Positions 41,623-48,360 of a DNA stretch of 64,000 nucleotides are shown here, piece by piece. This DNA is from Chloroflexota bacterium (lineage in GTDB: Bacteria; Chloroflexota; Anaerolineae; UBA4142). A model generated the notes under the pieces. It was not told the origin of the DNA and searched no databases. It worked only from the letters and a program-made list of their open reading frames with translations. The stretch lies in assembly GCA_016219275.1 (NCBI GenBank), contig JACRBM010000096.1, forward strand, positions 41,375 through 105,374. Reading direction: 5' to 3'. A program made the position numbers and the translations under genes. The number at the start of each line of letters is the position of its first letter. Positions within the stretch are counted from its first letter, which is position 1.

Positions 41623-41877
41623 GTGGAAGCAATTCGTCTGCATCAGGTAATCGAAAAAGACGGCGAGATTCTCGTTACCGGTTTACCGTTCCGCAAAGGG
41701 CAACATGTGGAAATGATCGTGTTGCCAGATGCTCCCGCACCGTCAGAGCGTCCACCGCTAACCGTGCGCGCCTTGCTGGAATCGGGATTGATCGGTATGT
41801 GGAAAGACCGTGATGATATTGGCGACAGCGCGGAGTTTGCCCGCAAATTGCGTGAACAGGCGCAGAGGCGGTGGTAA
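41623..41877 (+). CDS. Antitoxin of a VapBC-type pair
   Basis: 84 residues from a GTG after GGAGGAAGA. AbrB/DUF104-like N-terminal strand pattern (LHQVIEKDGEILVTGLPFRK) and a helical acidic tail (DIGDSAEFARKLREQ). It starts 8 bp after the R-M gene and is followed 3 bp later by the PIN toxin. Confidence 0.75.
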   Translation: MEAIRLHQVIEKDGEILVTGLPFRKGQHVEMIVLPDAPAPSERPPLTVRALLESGLIGMWKDRDDIGDSAEFARKLREQAQRRW

Positions 41878-41880
41878 ACC

Positions 41881-42273
41881 ATGTTGCTTCTCGATACCGA
41901 TGTGATGGTTGATCTGTTCCGCGAATATCCGCGTGCTCTGGAATGGGTTACGGCACGCGGCGAAGAAATCGTATTGCCTGGATGTGTCGTGATGGAACTC
42001 ATTCAAGGATGCAAGAACAAGATTGAGCAAGAGCGATTGGAAAAAACGCTCGGCTCGTATGCGATTGCTTGGCCCTCGCCGCAAGTTTGCGATGAAGCAT
42101 TGTCCGTATTCGCGCAATACTATCTCAGTCAACACATTGGTATCTTTGACGCGTTGATCGGGCAATTAGCGGTTTCGCTAGATGTGCCGCTTTACACTTT
42201 TAATGAAAAGCACTATGCGGCAATTCCTAACTTGAGAACCAGGCAACCCTACCCGAAACAACTCCCGTCTTGA
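41881..42273 (+). CDS. PIN-domain toxin (VapC-like)
   Basis: 130 residues. Acidic PIN residues are visible in LLDTDVMVDLF (Asp5, Asp7), VVMELIQG (Glu), and GIFDALIGQLA (Asp). The fold ends with DVPLYTFNEKHYAAI. VapC-type RNases are blocked by the upstream antitoxin. It overlaps the R-M-tail remnant by 4 bp. Confidence 0.85.
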   Translation: MLLLDTDVMVDLFREYPRALEWVTARGEEIVLPGCVVMELIQGCKNKIEQERLEKTLGSYAIAWPSPQVCDEALSVFAQYYLSQHIGIFDALIGQLAVSLDVPLYTFNEKHYAAIPNLRTRQPYPKQLPS

Positions 42274-42506
42274 CAATGCGCGTGGGAAACTCACCGCACG
42301 ATGCCAGCGTCGCACGCGTACAAGAAATGCTTGATCTGCACGCTCCGCGGGATTACGCGGAAGCAGCGCGCGAAACGCATCGCGTGCCGCGCGCGGCTTC
42401 ACTCAAGCGCAAGATTGACGCGGTGGACGCGGAGATTGACGCGGCTGTGTATCGGTTGTATGATTTGAACGCGGAAGAAATTAAAGTAGTGGAAGGAGGA
42501 AAATGA
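42270..42506 (+). pseudogene. Duplicated C-terminal fragment of the R-M gene (copy 2)
   Basis: A 78-codon frame. Residues 18-78 repeat the R-M C-terminus (VQEMLDLHAPRDYAEAARE, SLKRKIDAVDAEIDAAVYRL, NAEEIKVVEGG) with several substitutions; the first 17 are unrelated. It is not a working enzyme. It lies between two toxin-antitoxin modules, as if the tail was copied when the first module was inserted. Confidence 0.8.
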
Positions 42507-42507
42507 T

Positions 42508-42723
42508 ATGACAGCCCAGACATATCGGCAACTCATATTAGATGGCATCAACGGATTGCCGCCAGAGATACTCGCGGAAATCATGGATTTCGTTTACTTT
42601 GTTCGCAAACGAACGTTGCAACCGCGTGATTTTGAAACCGAGTTGAAATTGCTCAGTCGCGCCGAGTCCACCCACCTTGAAAAGGAATTCCAAGATTATG
42701 AGCAACGCTACCCCCGCCAATGA
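42508..42723 (+). CDS. Small DUF2281-like antitoxin candidate
   Basis: 71 residues after GGAGGAAAATGAT. The pattern LPPEILAEIMDFVYFVRKR is typical of DUF2281-type proteins found next to PIN toxins. The downstream PIN gene overlaps it by 26 bp. Confidence 0.7.
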   Translation: MTAQTYRQLILDGINGLPPEILAEIMDFVYFVRKRTLQPRDFETELKLLSRAESTHLEKEFQDYEQRYPRQ

Positions 42724-43105
42724 GTTCGTCGCCGATACGGTTGCGTTGGTCCTGCGGCTTGAAGAACGCAAAATGGGTGCGAACGCCGAATCTGTGTTTG
42801 AGCGAGTCGAGTCCAGCCAAGCCACGATCTACATCCCCGCAATGGTCTTGGCAGAAATTCTCTATCTTTCGGAGAAACGCAGAATCGTTACCTCGCTCGA
42901 CACGGTTCGTGACTATATGCGCCGCTATCCTAATTGCCAAGAGCAGCCGATGAATTTCGCTGTCATGCGATCGGCGTCCGAGATTACGGATATTCCAGAA
43001 CTACACGACCGCTTGATTGCTGCCACCGCGCGATCATTCGATCTGGAACTGATTACCGACGATTCGGTGATTCAAGCATCGGCATACGTCAAAACAATTT
43101 GGTAG
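42698..43105 (+). CDS. PIN-domain toxin, second module
   Basis: 135 residues. PIN acidic residues in FVADTVALVLRL (Asp), MVLAEILYL (Glu), DIPELHDRLIAATA (Asp) and ELITDDSVIQ (Asp). It overlaps the antitoxin candidate, so the pair is co-translated. Confidence 0.85.
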   Translation: MSNATPANEFVADTVALVLRLEERKMGANAESVFERVESSQATIYIPAMVLAEILYLSEKRRIVTSLDTVRDYMRRYPNCQEQPMNFAVMRSASEITDIPELHDRLIAATARSFDLELITDDSVIQASAYVKTIW

Positions 43106-43117
43106 ATGATGGTTTCA

Positions 43118-43158
43118 ACGTCACGGTATATCGGTTTATGATTTGAGCGCGAAGAAAA
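43118..43158 (+). repeat. R-M tail copy 3, decayed
   Basis: GTATATCGGTTTATGATTTG followed by AGCGCG-AAGAAA matches GTGTATCGGTTGTATGATTTG-AACGCGGAAGAAA of copies 1 and 2 with small gaps. It lies just after the second PIN gene. Confidence 0.6.
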
Positions 43159-43161
43159 CGG

Positions 43162-43197
43162 AGACCCGCAGAGGTTCCCAAAACCCTGCGGGTCTTA
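43162..43197. terminator. Terminator between convergent genes
   Basis: AGACCCGCAG pairs with CTGCGGGTCT across a 14-nt loop, followed by TAT. It ends the R-M/toxin-antitoxin group opposite the leftward protease gene. Confidence 0.6.
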
Positions 43198-43239
43198 TCA
43201 ATAAAGCCAGGAGCGGAACTGCGTTCCTTCCCTACAAAC

Positions 43240-44355
43240 TCATCCCCAGGTTGGCGCAGGTCGCGGTTCGTTGCCGCGCCGCCCGCCGAGCGCCGAACGA
43301 ATCATCAGGAACTCGCCCAGATTGTCCATCGTCACCAAGCCGACGAGTTGACCGCCGCGCATCACCGGCATCGTGTGACAAGCGCACGTTTGCAAACGTT
43401 CCGACGCGCCTTCAAGCATCTCCGACGCATCGGCGGTGAGAAACTCGCGTTGCATCGCGTCGCCGACGAGCGACATCTCGCCGCGTTGTTTGAGCGCGTT
43501 GATCAAATCGGCGCGCGTGAGAATACCCACGACGCGATTGTCCTCCGTCACCGGGAAATCGTGTTGCGAACCGGTCAACAAAACATCCGTCGCGTGCGCG
43601 AGCGAATCGTGTGGGGAGAGCGTGCGAAAATCGGTGATCATCGCGCGGCTGATCGGAATGTTGCCGAGCGCCGAACGCATCTGCGTCATGCCCGCCTCTT
43701 GCGCCGCGCCGATCCACACAAAGAACGCGATGAAGAGCAGAAACGGATTTGTGAACAAGCCGATGAATCCGAACACGAGCGCCATCCCTTGCCCAATCAT
43801 CGCCGCGATATGCGTCGCGTTCACGTACTCCATCCGCAGCGCGAGCAACGCGCGCAGGACGCGTCCGCCGTCCATCGGAAATGCCGGCAACAAGTTGAAC
43901 GCGACCAGCGAGAGGTTCACCGCGAGCAAGCGTCCCAGGAACGAACCGCCCGTCACACTGAGCGATTCAAACGGTTCGAATCCCGACGTAACCGTGAGCC
44001 ACGCGAACAAGATGATCGCGATGACGACGTTCACCGCGGGACCGGCAAGCGCGACCCACAACTCTTGGCGCGGATCATCCGGCATTCGTTCGAGGCGCGC
44101 AACGCCGCCAATCGGTAGAAGCGTAATGTCGCGCGTCGCAATACCGTAGCGACGCGCGGTAAGCGCGTGCCCGTACTCGTGCAACACGACACAGGCGAAC
44201 AGCGCGAGGATGAATGTCACGCCGTTAACCGCCATCGCGATACTGCGGTCCTGGATCAAGTGGCTCACCACGACCCAGCCCAGCAACAGCAAAAACGTCG
44301 CGTGCATGTACACGTCAATCCCGGCAAAGCGTCCCAGCTTCCATGACCATTTCAT
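43240..44355 (-). CDS. Site-2 protease (SpoIVFB/Rv2869-type) with two CBS domains
   Basis: 371 residues from the ATG at 44353-44355 after GGGGA. HEYGH in the second membrane helix and NLLPAFPMDGG (third zinc ligand) identify an M50B intramembrane zinc protease. CBS repeats lie at about 225-345 (SRAMITDFRTLSPHDSLAHA; MQREFLTADASEMLEGASER), and the C-terminus is disordered. These proteases cleave membrane-bound anti-sigma factors or signalling proteins. The CBS pair may sense adenylates. Confidence 0.9.
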   Translation of the reverse strand: MKWSWKLGRFAGIDVYMHATFLLLLGWVVVSHLIQDRSIAMAVNGVTFILALFACVVLHEYGHALTARRYGIATRDITLLPIGGVARLERMPDDPRQELWVALAGPAVNVVIAIILFAWLTVTSGFEPFESLSVTGGSFLGRLLAVNLSLVAFNLLPAFPMDGGRVLRALLALRMEYVNATHIAAMIGQGMALVFGFIGLFTNPFLLFIAFFVWIGAAQEAGMTQMRSALGNIPISRAMITDFRTLSPHDSLAHATDVLLTGSQHDFPVTEDNRVVGILTRADLINALKQRGEMSLVGDAMQREFLTADASEMLEGASERLQTCACHTMPVMRGGQLVGLVTMDNLGEFLMIRSALGGRRGNEPRPAPTWG

Positions 44356-44368
44356 ATTGTTCCCCACT

Positions 44369-44402
44369 AAACCCGAAGGGTCGCGCAGACCCTTCGGGTT
44401 TC
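44369..44402 (-). terminator. Terminator between peptidase and site-2 protease
   Basis: AAACCCGAAGGGTC pairs perfectly with GACCCTTCGGGTTT over GCGCA. It separates the two leftward genes, so the protease needs its own promoter. Confidence 0.75.
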
Positions 44403-44409
44403 CCTGTCG

Positions 44410-45114
44410 TCAATCCTCGCGTCGTCCGCCGAGCAAGAACACATAGTAAAGCAACGTTGAAACGGCTTGCGCCGCGCCGGCAACGTACGTCAGTGCCGCG
44501 GCATTGAGCACCGCGTTCACGCCACTTAACTCGGTATGCGCGAGCAAACCATTGCCGACGAGTTGTTCCTTGGCGCGCGCGCTCGCATCGAATTCGACCG
44601 GCAGTGTGACGAGCGCGAACACCGCGACCGCGGCGAAGAGCGCGACCCCCAGCCACGCGAGCGATGTGCCGATTGCGCCGGCGAGAAAGAATCCCAGCAT
44701 GAAGATGAGCGGACCCACCCAACTGCCGATTTGCACCGTCGGCACCATCATACTGCGCAGCGCGAGAAAGGCGTACCCTTGTTGATGTTGCAAAGCGTGA
44801 CCGCTTTCGTGCGCCGCGATGCCCGCCGCCGCCAGACTGTTGCCTTGGTACACGTGCGGCGATAAGCGCAACACGCGTTGCGTCGGGTCATAGTGATCGG
44901 ACAAAAATCCTTCGACCTGCTCGACCTTGACGTTGCGTAATCCGTGATTGTCGAGAATGCGTCGCGCGACCTGCGCGCCGGTAACGCCGGTCGCCGTGCG
45001 CACTTGCGAAAACCGGTCGAACGCACCCTTGACGCGGAGTTGCGCCCATAATCCCAGCAAGAGCGCCGGGAGACTGAACAACAAATACAATCCGTAATTC
45101 TCAAAACCGAACAT
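44410..45114 (-). CDS. Membrane-anchored zinc metallopeptidase (YugP/Zn_peptidase_2)
   Basis: 234 residues from the ATG at 45112-45114 after GGAGGAACC. N-terminal membrane helix (YLLFSLPALLLGLWAQLRV), zinc motif AAHESGHALQHQQGYAFLA (HExxH), then three membrane helices. A matching third ligand lies in LPVEFDASARA. The substrate is unknown. It is preceded by a Mn2+-type riboswitch and a strong promoter, so its level should rise with Mn2+. Mn2+ dependence of the protein itself is not known to me. Confidence 0.9.
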   Translation of the reverse strand: MFGFENYGLYLLFSLPALLLGLWAQLRVKGAFDRFSQVRTATGVTGAQVARRILDNHGLRNVKVEQVEGFLSDHYDPTQRVLRLSPHVYQGNSLAAAGIAAHESGHALQHQQGYAFLALRSMMVPTVQIGSWVGPLIFMLGFFLAGAIGTSLAWLGVALFAAVAVFALVTLPVEFDASARAKEQLVGNGLLAHTELSGVNAVLNAAALTYVAGAAQAVSTLLYYVFLLGGRRED

Positions 45115-45146
45115 GGTTCCTCCGGGGTGTGCCGTGAAAGAAAAAA

Positions 45147-45183
45147 CGAGACTCACACGGCACGGTGTGTCGTGTTGGTCTCG
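45147..45183 (-). terminator. Expression-platform terminator of the riboswitch
   Basis: On the minus strand CGAGAC (45183-45178) pairs with GTCTCG (45152-45147), with an inner CACAC/GTGTG-type stem, followed by TTTTTT (45146-45141). The upstream strand of the stem is shared with the 3' side of the aptamer, so aptamer and terminator exclude each other. Confidence 0.75.
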
Positions 45184-45268
45184 CCTCTGGTCTGTCTCGC
45201 CAGCGAACAGCCGAGAGCGATGCTCTGTCTTGACGACTGTTCAAATCGAACGTGGGCTACTCCCCAAC
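45174..45268 (-). promoter_or_regulatory. yybP-ykoY (Mn2+) riboswitch aptamer
   Basis: On the minus strand the outer stem GUUGG (45268-45264) pairs with CCAAC (45178-45174). The conserved GGGGAGUAGC (45265-45256) and GUCGUCAAGAC (45237-45227) loops and the closing GGCGAGACC are all present. These are the signature sequences of the Mn2+-sensing yybP-ykoY family. A T-box was considered, but no UGGNACC-type bulge exists. The layout with a downstream terminator fits an ON switch. Confidence 0.88.
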
Positions 45269-45277
45269 TCTGCTACC

Positions 45278-45306
45278 ATTCTACCGGAACGCCGGGTGAA
45301 TGTCAA
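45278..45306 (-). promoter_or_regulatory. Promoter of the riboswitch-controlled peptidase gene
   Basis: TTGACA (45306-45301), 17-bp spacer and TAGAAT (45283-45278) on the minus strand; the transcript would begin just before the aptamer. Confidence 0.85.
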
Positions 45307-45338
45307 TGTGTTTTGATTAGAGTTTGCTAAGTAAACGT

Positions 45339-46193
45339 TTAGAGGTTGTTAAAATCGGGCGGCGCGATCAACGCGCACACGCGAAAACCGATGTCTTTTT
45401 CGAAACGATTGTTCGGCGGTTGTCGCAAACGGCTCGCACAGCGCGCGCGATTGGGTTTGCTAAAGAACGAGCCGCCGCGCACGACGCGCATACCCAGGTC
45501 GCCGGTTTGTTCGCGCCAATCGTCGTTTTGATACGGATAGGGCTTGAAGAGACTGCGCGTCCATTCCCACACATTCCCGATCATATCCGCGCACCCGTAC
45601 GGGCTATCCCCGCGCGGGCTGAACGCGCCGACGCGCGTCGTCGTCTTGCCCGGCGATTCGATGTTCGCGAGATCCGGCGTTGGCGCGTGATTGCCCCACG
45701 ACCAACTGCGCCCGTCCGCGCCGCGCGCGGCTTTTTCCCACTCGGCTTCGCTTGGCAGACGAATCCACAAGCCCTTGAGTTTACTGAGCCACGCGCCAAA
45801 CGCGTATGCGTCGTGCCAACTCACTTGCGTGACCGGATGGTCGGCGTGTGGATCAACCGTGTCGAGCGGTGTGCGCGTGGCGAGTTTGGTCGCGCGCGCG
45901 AACACGTCGAACTGCGCGATGGTGACTGGATACTTGCCGATGAAATAATCGAGCAGGTAGATTTTGTGTTGCGGCGTTTCGTCGTCGTACGCGAGCAGAT
46001 CGTCGGGGTGACTGCCCATCAAGAATTCGCCGGCAGGCACGCGCACAAATTCCATCGCGAGGTCGGGCGCGAGCGCGAGAATCAGTTTGTCTTCCATAAT
46101 CCCGTGCGCGACGCGGTGCTCGAAACGCACGCGTTCGCGTGAGTGAATCGGTTGCCGTTTTTCGGCGGGTGAGAGATCGTCGGTGATAGGCAT
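45339..46193 (-). CDS. FGE-sulfatase (SUMF1-like) domain protein
   Basis: 284 residues from the ATG at 46191-46193. Full single-domain FGE fold: FVRVPAGEFLMGSHPDD, YPVTIAQFDVFARAT, VSWHDAYAFGAWLSK, RLPSEAEWEKAARG, GNVWEWTRSL, VVRGGSFFS and IGFRVC. The C-terminus (CASRLRQPPNNRFEKDIGFR) is of ordinary composition, unlike the protein at the window start. Members include formylglycine-generating enzymes and EgtB/PvdO/NirV-like proteins; the exact activity is not clear. Confidence 0.88.
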   Translation of the reverse strand: MPITDDLSPAEKRQPIHSRERVRFEHRVAHGIMEDKLILALAPDLAMEFVRVPAGEFLMGSHPDDLLAYDDETPQHKIYLLDYFIGKYPVTIAQFDVFARATKLATRTPLDTVDPHADHPVTQVSWHDAYAFGAWLSKLKGLWIRLPSEAEWEKAARGADGRSWSWGNHAPTPDLANIESPGKTTTRVGAFSPRGDSPYGCADMIGNVWEWTRSLFKPYPYQNDDWREQTGDLGMRVVRGGSFFSKPNRARCASRLRQPPNNRFEKDIGFRVCALIAPPDFNNL

Positions 46194-46262
46194 GGGCGCC
46201 TCATGCCAAGTATACCACACGCGAACGCCAAGTCAAACAACAATAGACTTTATCGGAAACAA

Positions 46263-46345
46263 CTTTTACCTCTCGCCAAGACGCAAAGCACGCAAAGAAT
46301 CATCTTGAAAAAACTTGGCGTTCTTGGCGGCTTGGCGAGAGAGGT
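46263..46345. repeat. GC-rich CGCCAAG repeat
   Basis: TCTCGCCAAGACGCAAAGCACGC-type sequence faces TTGGCGTTCTTGGCGGCTTGG. The gap between the FGE protein and the next gene holds no coding frame. This resembles a decayed dispersed repeat. Confidence 0.4.
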
Positions 46346-46367
46346 CTTATTCCCGATAATGTCTAAT

Positions 46368-46397
46368 AAAGACCTTCGAGGATTGCTCGAAGGTCTT
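46368..46397 (-). terminator. Terminator after the membrane protein gene
   Basis: AAGACCTTCGAG pairs perfectly with CTCGAAGGTCTT over GATTG. It lies just past the stop of the leftward gene at 46403. The same stem core recurs in the tRNA terminator at 59172-59208. Confidence 0.75.
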
Positions 46398-46402
46398 GTG
46401 AT

Positions 46403-47101
46403 TTACGATTCGCTGACTAACGCACGTCTGGTCTGCCACCACGCGAACAATCGTGGGGCGAGAAGAACGCTCGCGCCGCCGAACATCAACGCGATGCCGT
46501 CCACGATCAACGGTACTTGGAGCGTGAGCACATAGTTGACGCCATCTACGACGTGTTCCGGCGATGCCCACCACGGCGCGGTAATCATCATCAAACCCGT
46601 CACGATCATCGCGAGTCCACCCGGCAGCGCGAGATTGCCCTTGCCGCCGCCGGGAATTCCTAAACCACCTTTGTTCCAAATGCCGGGAAAACGAATAATG
46701 AGAAAAGCCAGGAGCGTCACGGACGTAATGTAAAATCGAATGTTCGTCGGCGCGACGGCGAGGAACGGGATATGGCGCGCCGTCGAACTGAGAACCATCT
46801 GGTATGCGGCGGCGCTCAAGCCAGCGACGAGAAAGATCAACGCACCGAGGTAGAACCAACGGTCGCCGCGCGCCGTCGCGTATGTCACGAGCGCCAACGC
46901 GAAACCAACGGCAATCTTGATATAGACCAATATCTGGAATGTCGGCATGAGCGGAATGATCCAGCGATACGCCGGGTATAAGGTTCCATTAAACGCGAGA
47001 CAGACTGTGCCGACCGCGCCAAGCAATGTCATTAACGATGTTGCGCCGATGAGTAGCACGAGCAATACGCGCAAAACAAGTCCGAGCTTGTTGTTCATCA
47101 T
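46403..47101 (-). CDS. Polytopic membrane protein of unknown function
   Basis: 232 residues, about six membrane segments (VLRVLLVLLIGATSLMTLLG; ILVYIKIAVGFALALVTYAT; LGALIFLVAGLSAAAYQMVL; FYITSVTLLAFLIIRF; two more after 155). A Gly-rich cytoplasmic loop lies near 150. No family recognised. It lies downstream of the heme synthase region on the same strand but separated by a repeat-rich gap. Confidence 0.75.
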   Translation of the reverse strand: MMNNKLGLVLRVLLVLLIGATSLMTLLGAVGTVCLAFNGTLYPAYRWIIPLMPTFQILVYIKIAVGFALALVTYATARGDRWFYLGALIFLVAGLSAAAYQMVLSSTARHIPFLAVAPTNIRFYITSVTLLAFLIIRFPGIWNKGGLGIPGGGKGNLALPGGLAMIVTGLMMITAPWWASPEHVVDGVNYVLTLQVPLIVDGIALMFGGASVLLAPRLFAWWQTRRALVSES

Positions 47102-47208
47102 ACCTCCGAAAAGTGAATAGCGAATAGCGAATAGCCGATGGCGAATAGCTGATGGCGGATTGGAATACGTGCTATCTACTCAACACCTTCGCCAAAATCA
47201 TAAATTCA
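47102..47208. repeat. Low-complexity GAATAGC tandem-like repeats
   Basis: Several imperfect copies of GAATAGC/GATGGC in a row just upstream of the membrane protein gene, with a complementary TTTGCCATTTGCC run at 47348-47400. No gene is present. Confidence 0.5.
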
Positions 47209-47305
47209 TCCGCGCATAACGCGAACCCTGGCACTTGCGTTCCCGCCAGGGCAAGTGTAACGCGAATGAATTTAAAAATTAGCGGAGATTCGCGTTATGC
47301 GCGGA
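47209..47305. repeat. Nested inverted-repeat element
   Basis: A perfect 17-bp inverted repeat (TCCGCGCATAACGCGAA / TTCGCGTTATGCGCGGA) encloses a second hairpin (CCCTGGC / GCCAGGG) and further AACGCGAA copies. It is small, non-coding and shaped like a MITE or a structured RNA. Confidence 0.65.
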
Positions 47306-47395
47306 TAAAAAAACTGGCGAAAACGATTTGGCGAAGGTATGGTCTACTATTTGCCATTTGCCATTTGCCATTTGCTATTCGCCATCCGCCAATTG

Positions 47396-48289
47396 CTATC
47401 CGCCAGTCGCTCCCAGCATAATCAGCGCCATCGCGCCGAGCATGTAGAGCGATGCGAATTTGTACAGACCGAAATTCAACTCAGGCGATTGTCGCGCGAT
47501 ACTAACGAACGTGAACGCGACGAGTGCGATGCCCAGCCACAGCGCGAGGTGAAAGTACGTCCAGGGCAAACGAATGTGCCACGCCGCGAGCACCATCGCG
47601 ATGACCGCCGCGCTTGTTGCCCCGGCAATGGCGACGCGTGTGAGTCGTTCGCCGTATGCGTTCGGAAATACCGGCACACCCGCGGCGCGATACTGTTCAG
47701 CATACTTGATGCCGAACGTCAGCATGTGCGTTGGAATCCACAACAAAATGGCGAGCGCGAGCAGAATGCCGATCGCGTCAATCGTGCCGGTTCCAAGCGC
47801 GCGTCCGGCGAGAATCGGCATCGCGCCGGCAATCCCACCCCAGAGGATAGACCAGGGTGTGCGTCGTTTGAGCCACATCGTGTAAATCACAACATCGCAG
47901 AACCAACCCGCAAAAACGATCACACCGTACAGCGGCGCGAGCGCGCTCGCCCACGCGATTCCAACGACCGACATTGCGATGCCAAGCGCCGCGCCTTCGC
48001 GCGCGCTTACCTTGCCGACCGGCAACGGGCGCGCACACGTACGTCGCATCACCGCGTCAATGTCGCGATCCCAGACCATGTTGAGCACCGTGCTCCCGGC
48101 AATCGCGAGAAAAAGACTGGCTGTAACGGCAAGCAATGTTTCGCCACGCGTGAACGGACACCGCGCGCTCAAATAACCGGCGATGCCGGTCACGAGCAAC
48201 AACCCAGTTTGTAAACTCTTTGTCAAAACCCAGTATTGACGCAGTTTGGCGACGATACTCGCCTCGCTCGCCTTCATTGGCAGGCGCAT
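47396..48289 (-). CDS. ctaB: Heme O synthase (protoheme IX farnesyltransferase)
   Basis: 297 residues, UbiA fold with about nine membrane helices. Prenyl-diphosphate motif NMVWDRDIDAVMRRTCARPL is the NxxxDxxxD signature, and YTMWLKRRTPWSI is the second conserved loop. The GAGGTGAGCG before the ATG is a good ribosome site. It makes heme O for oxidases. It lies last in a leftward group with the His-rich membrane protein at 49392. Confidence 0.9.
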   Translation of the reverse strand: MRLPMKASEASIVAKLRQYWVLTKSLQTGLLLVTGIAGYLSARCPFTRGETLLAVTASLFLAIAGSTVLNMVWDRDIDAVMRRTCARPLPVGKVSAREGAALGIAMSVVGIAWASALAPLYGVIVFAGWFCDVVIYTMWLKRRTPWSILWGGIAGAMPILAGRALGTGTIDAIGILLALAILLWIPTHMLTFGIKYAEQYRAAGVPVFPNAYGERLTRVAIAGATSAAVIAMVLAAWHIRLPWTYFHLALWLGIALVAFTFVSIARQSPELNFGLYKFASLYMLGAMALIMLGATGG

Positions 48290-48360
48290 TCGCTCACCTC
48301 ATCCTGAATTGACAATTACCATTTACCAATTCCCAATCACCAATCACCAATCACCAATCC
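48290..48360. repeat. Low-complexity CAATCACCAATC repeat between genes
   Basis: TACCAATTCCCAATCACCAA continues as tandem ACCAATC units. No gene is present. Confidence 0.5.

Noticed and set aside
45174..45268. T-box or other leader regulator
   Set aside because: No T-box bulge motif; all conserved pieces fit the yybP-ykoY aptamer instead.
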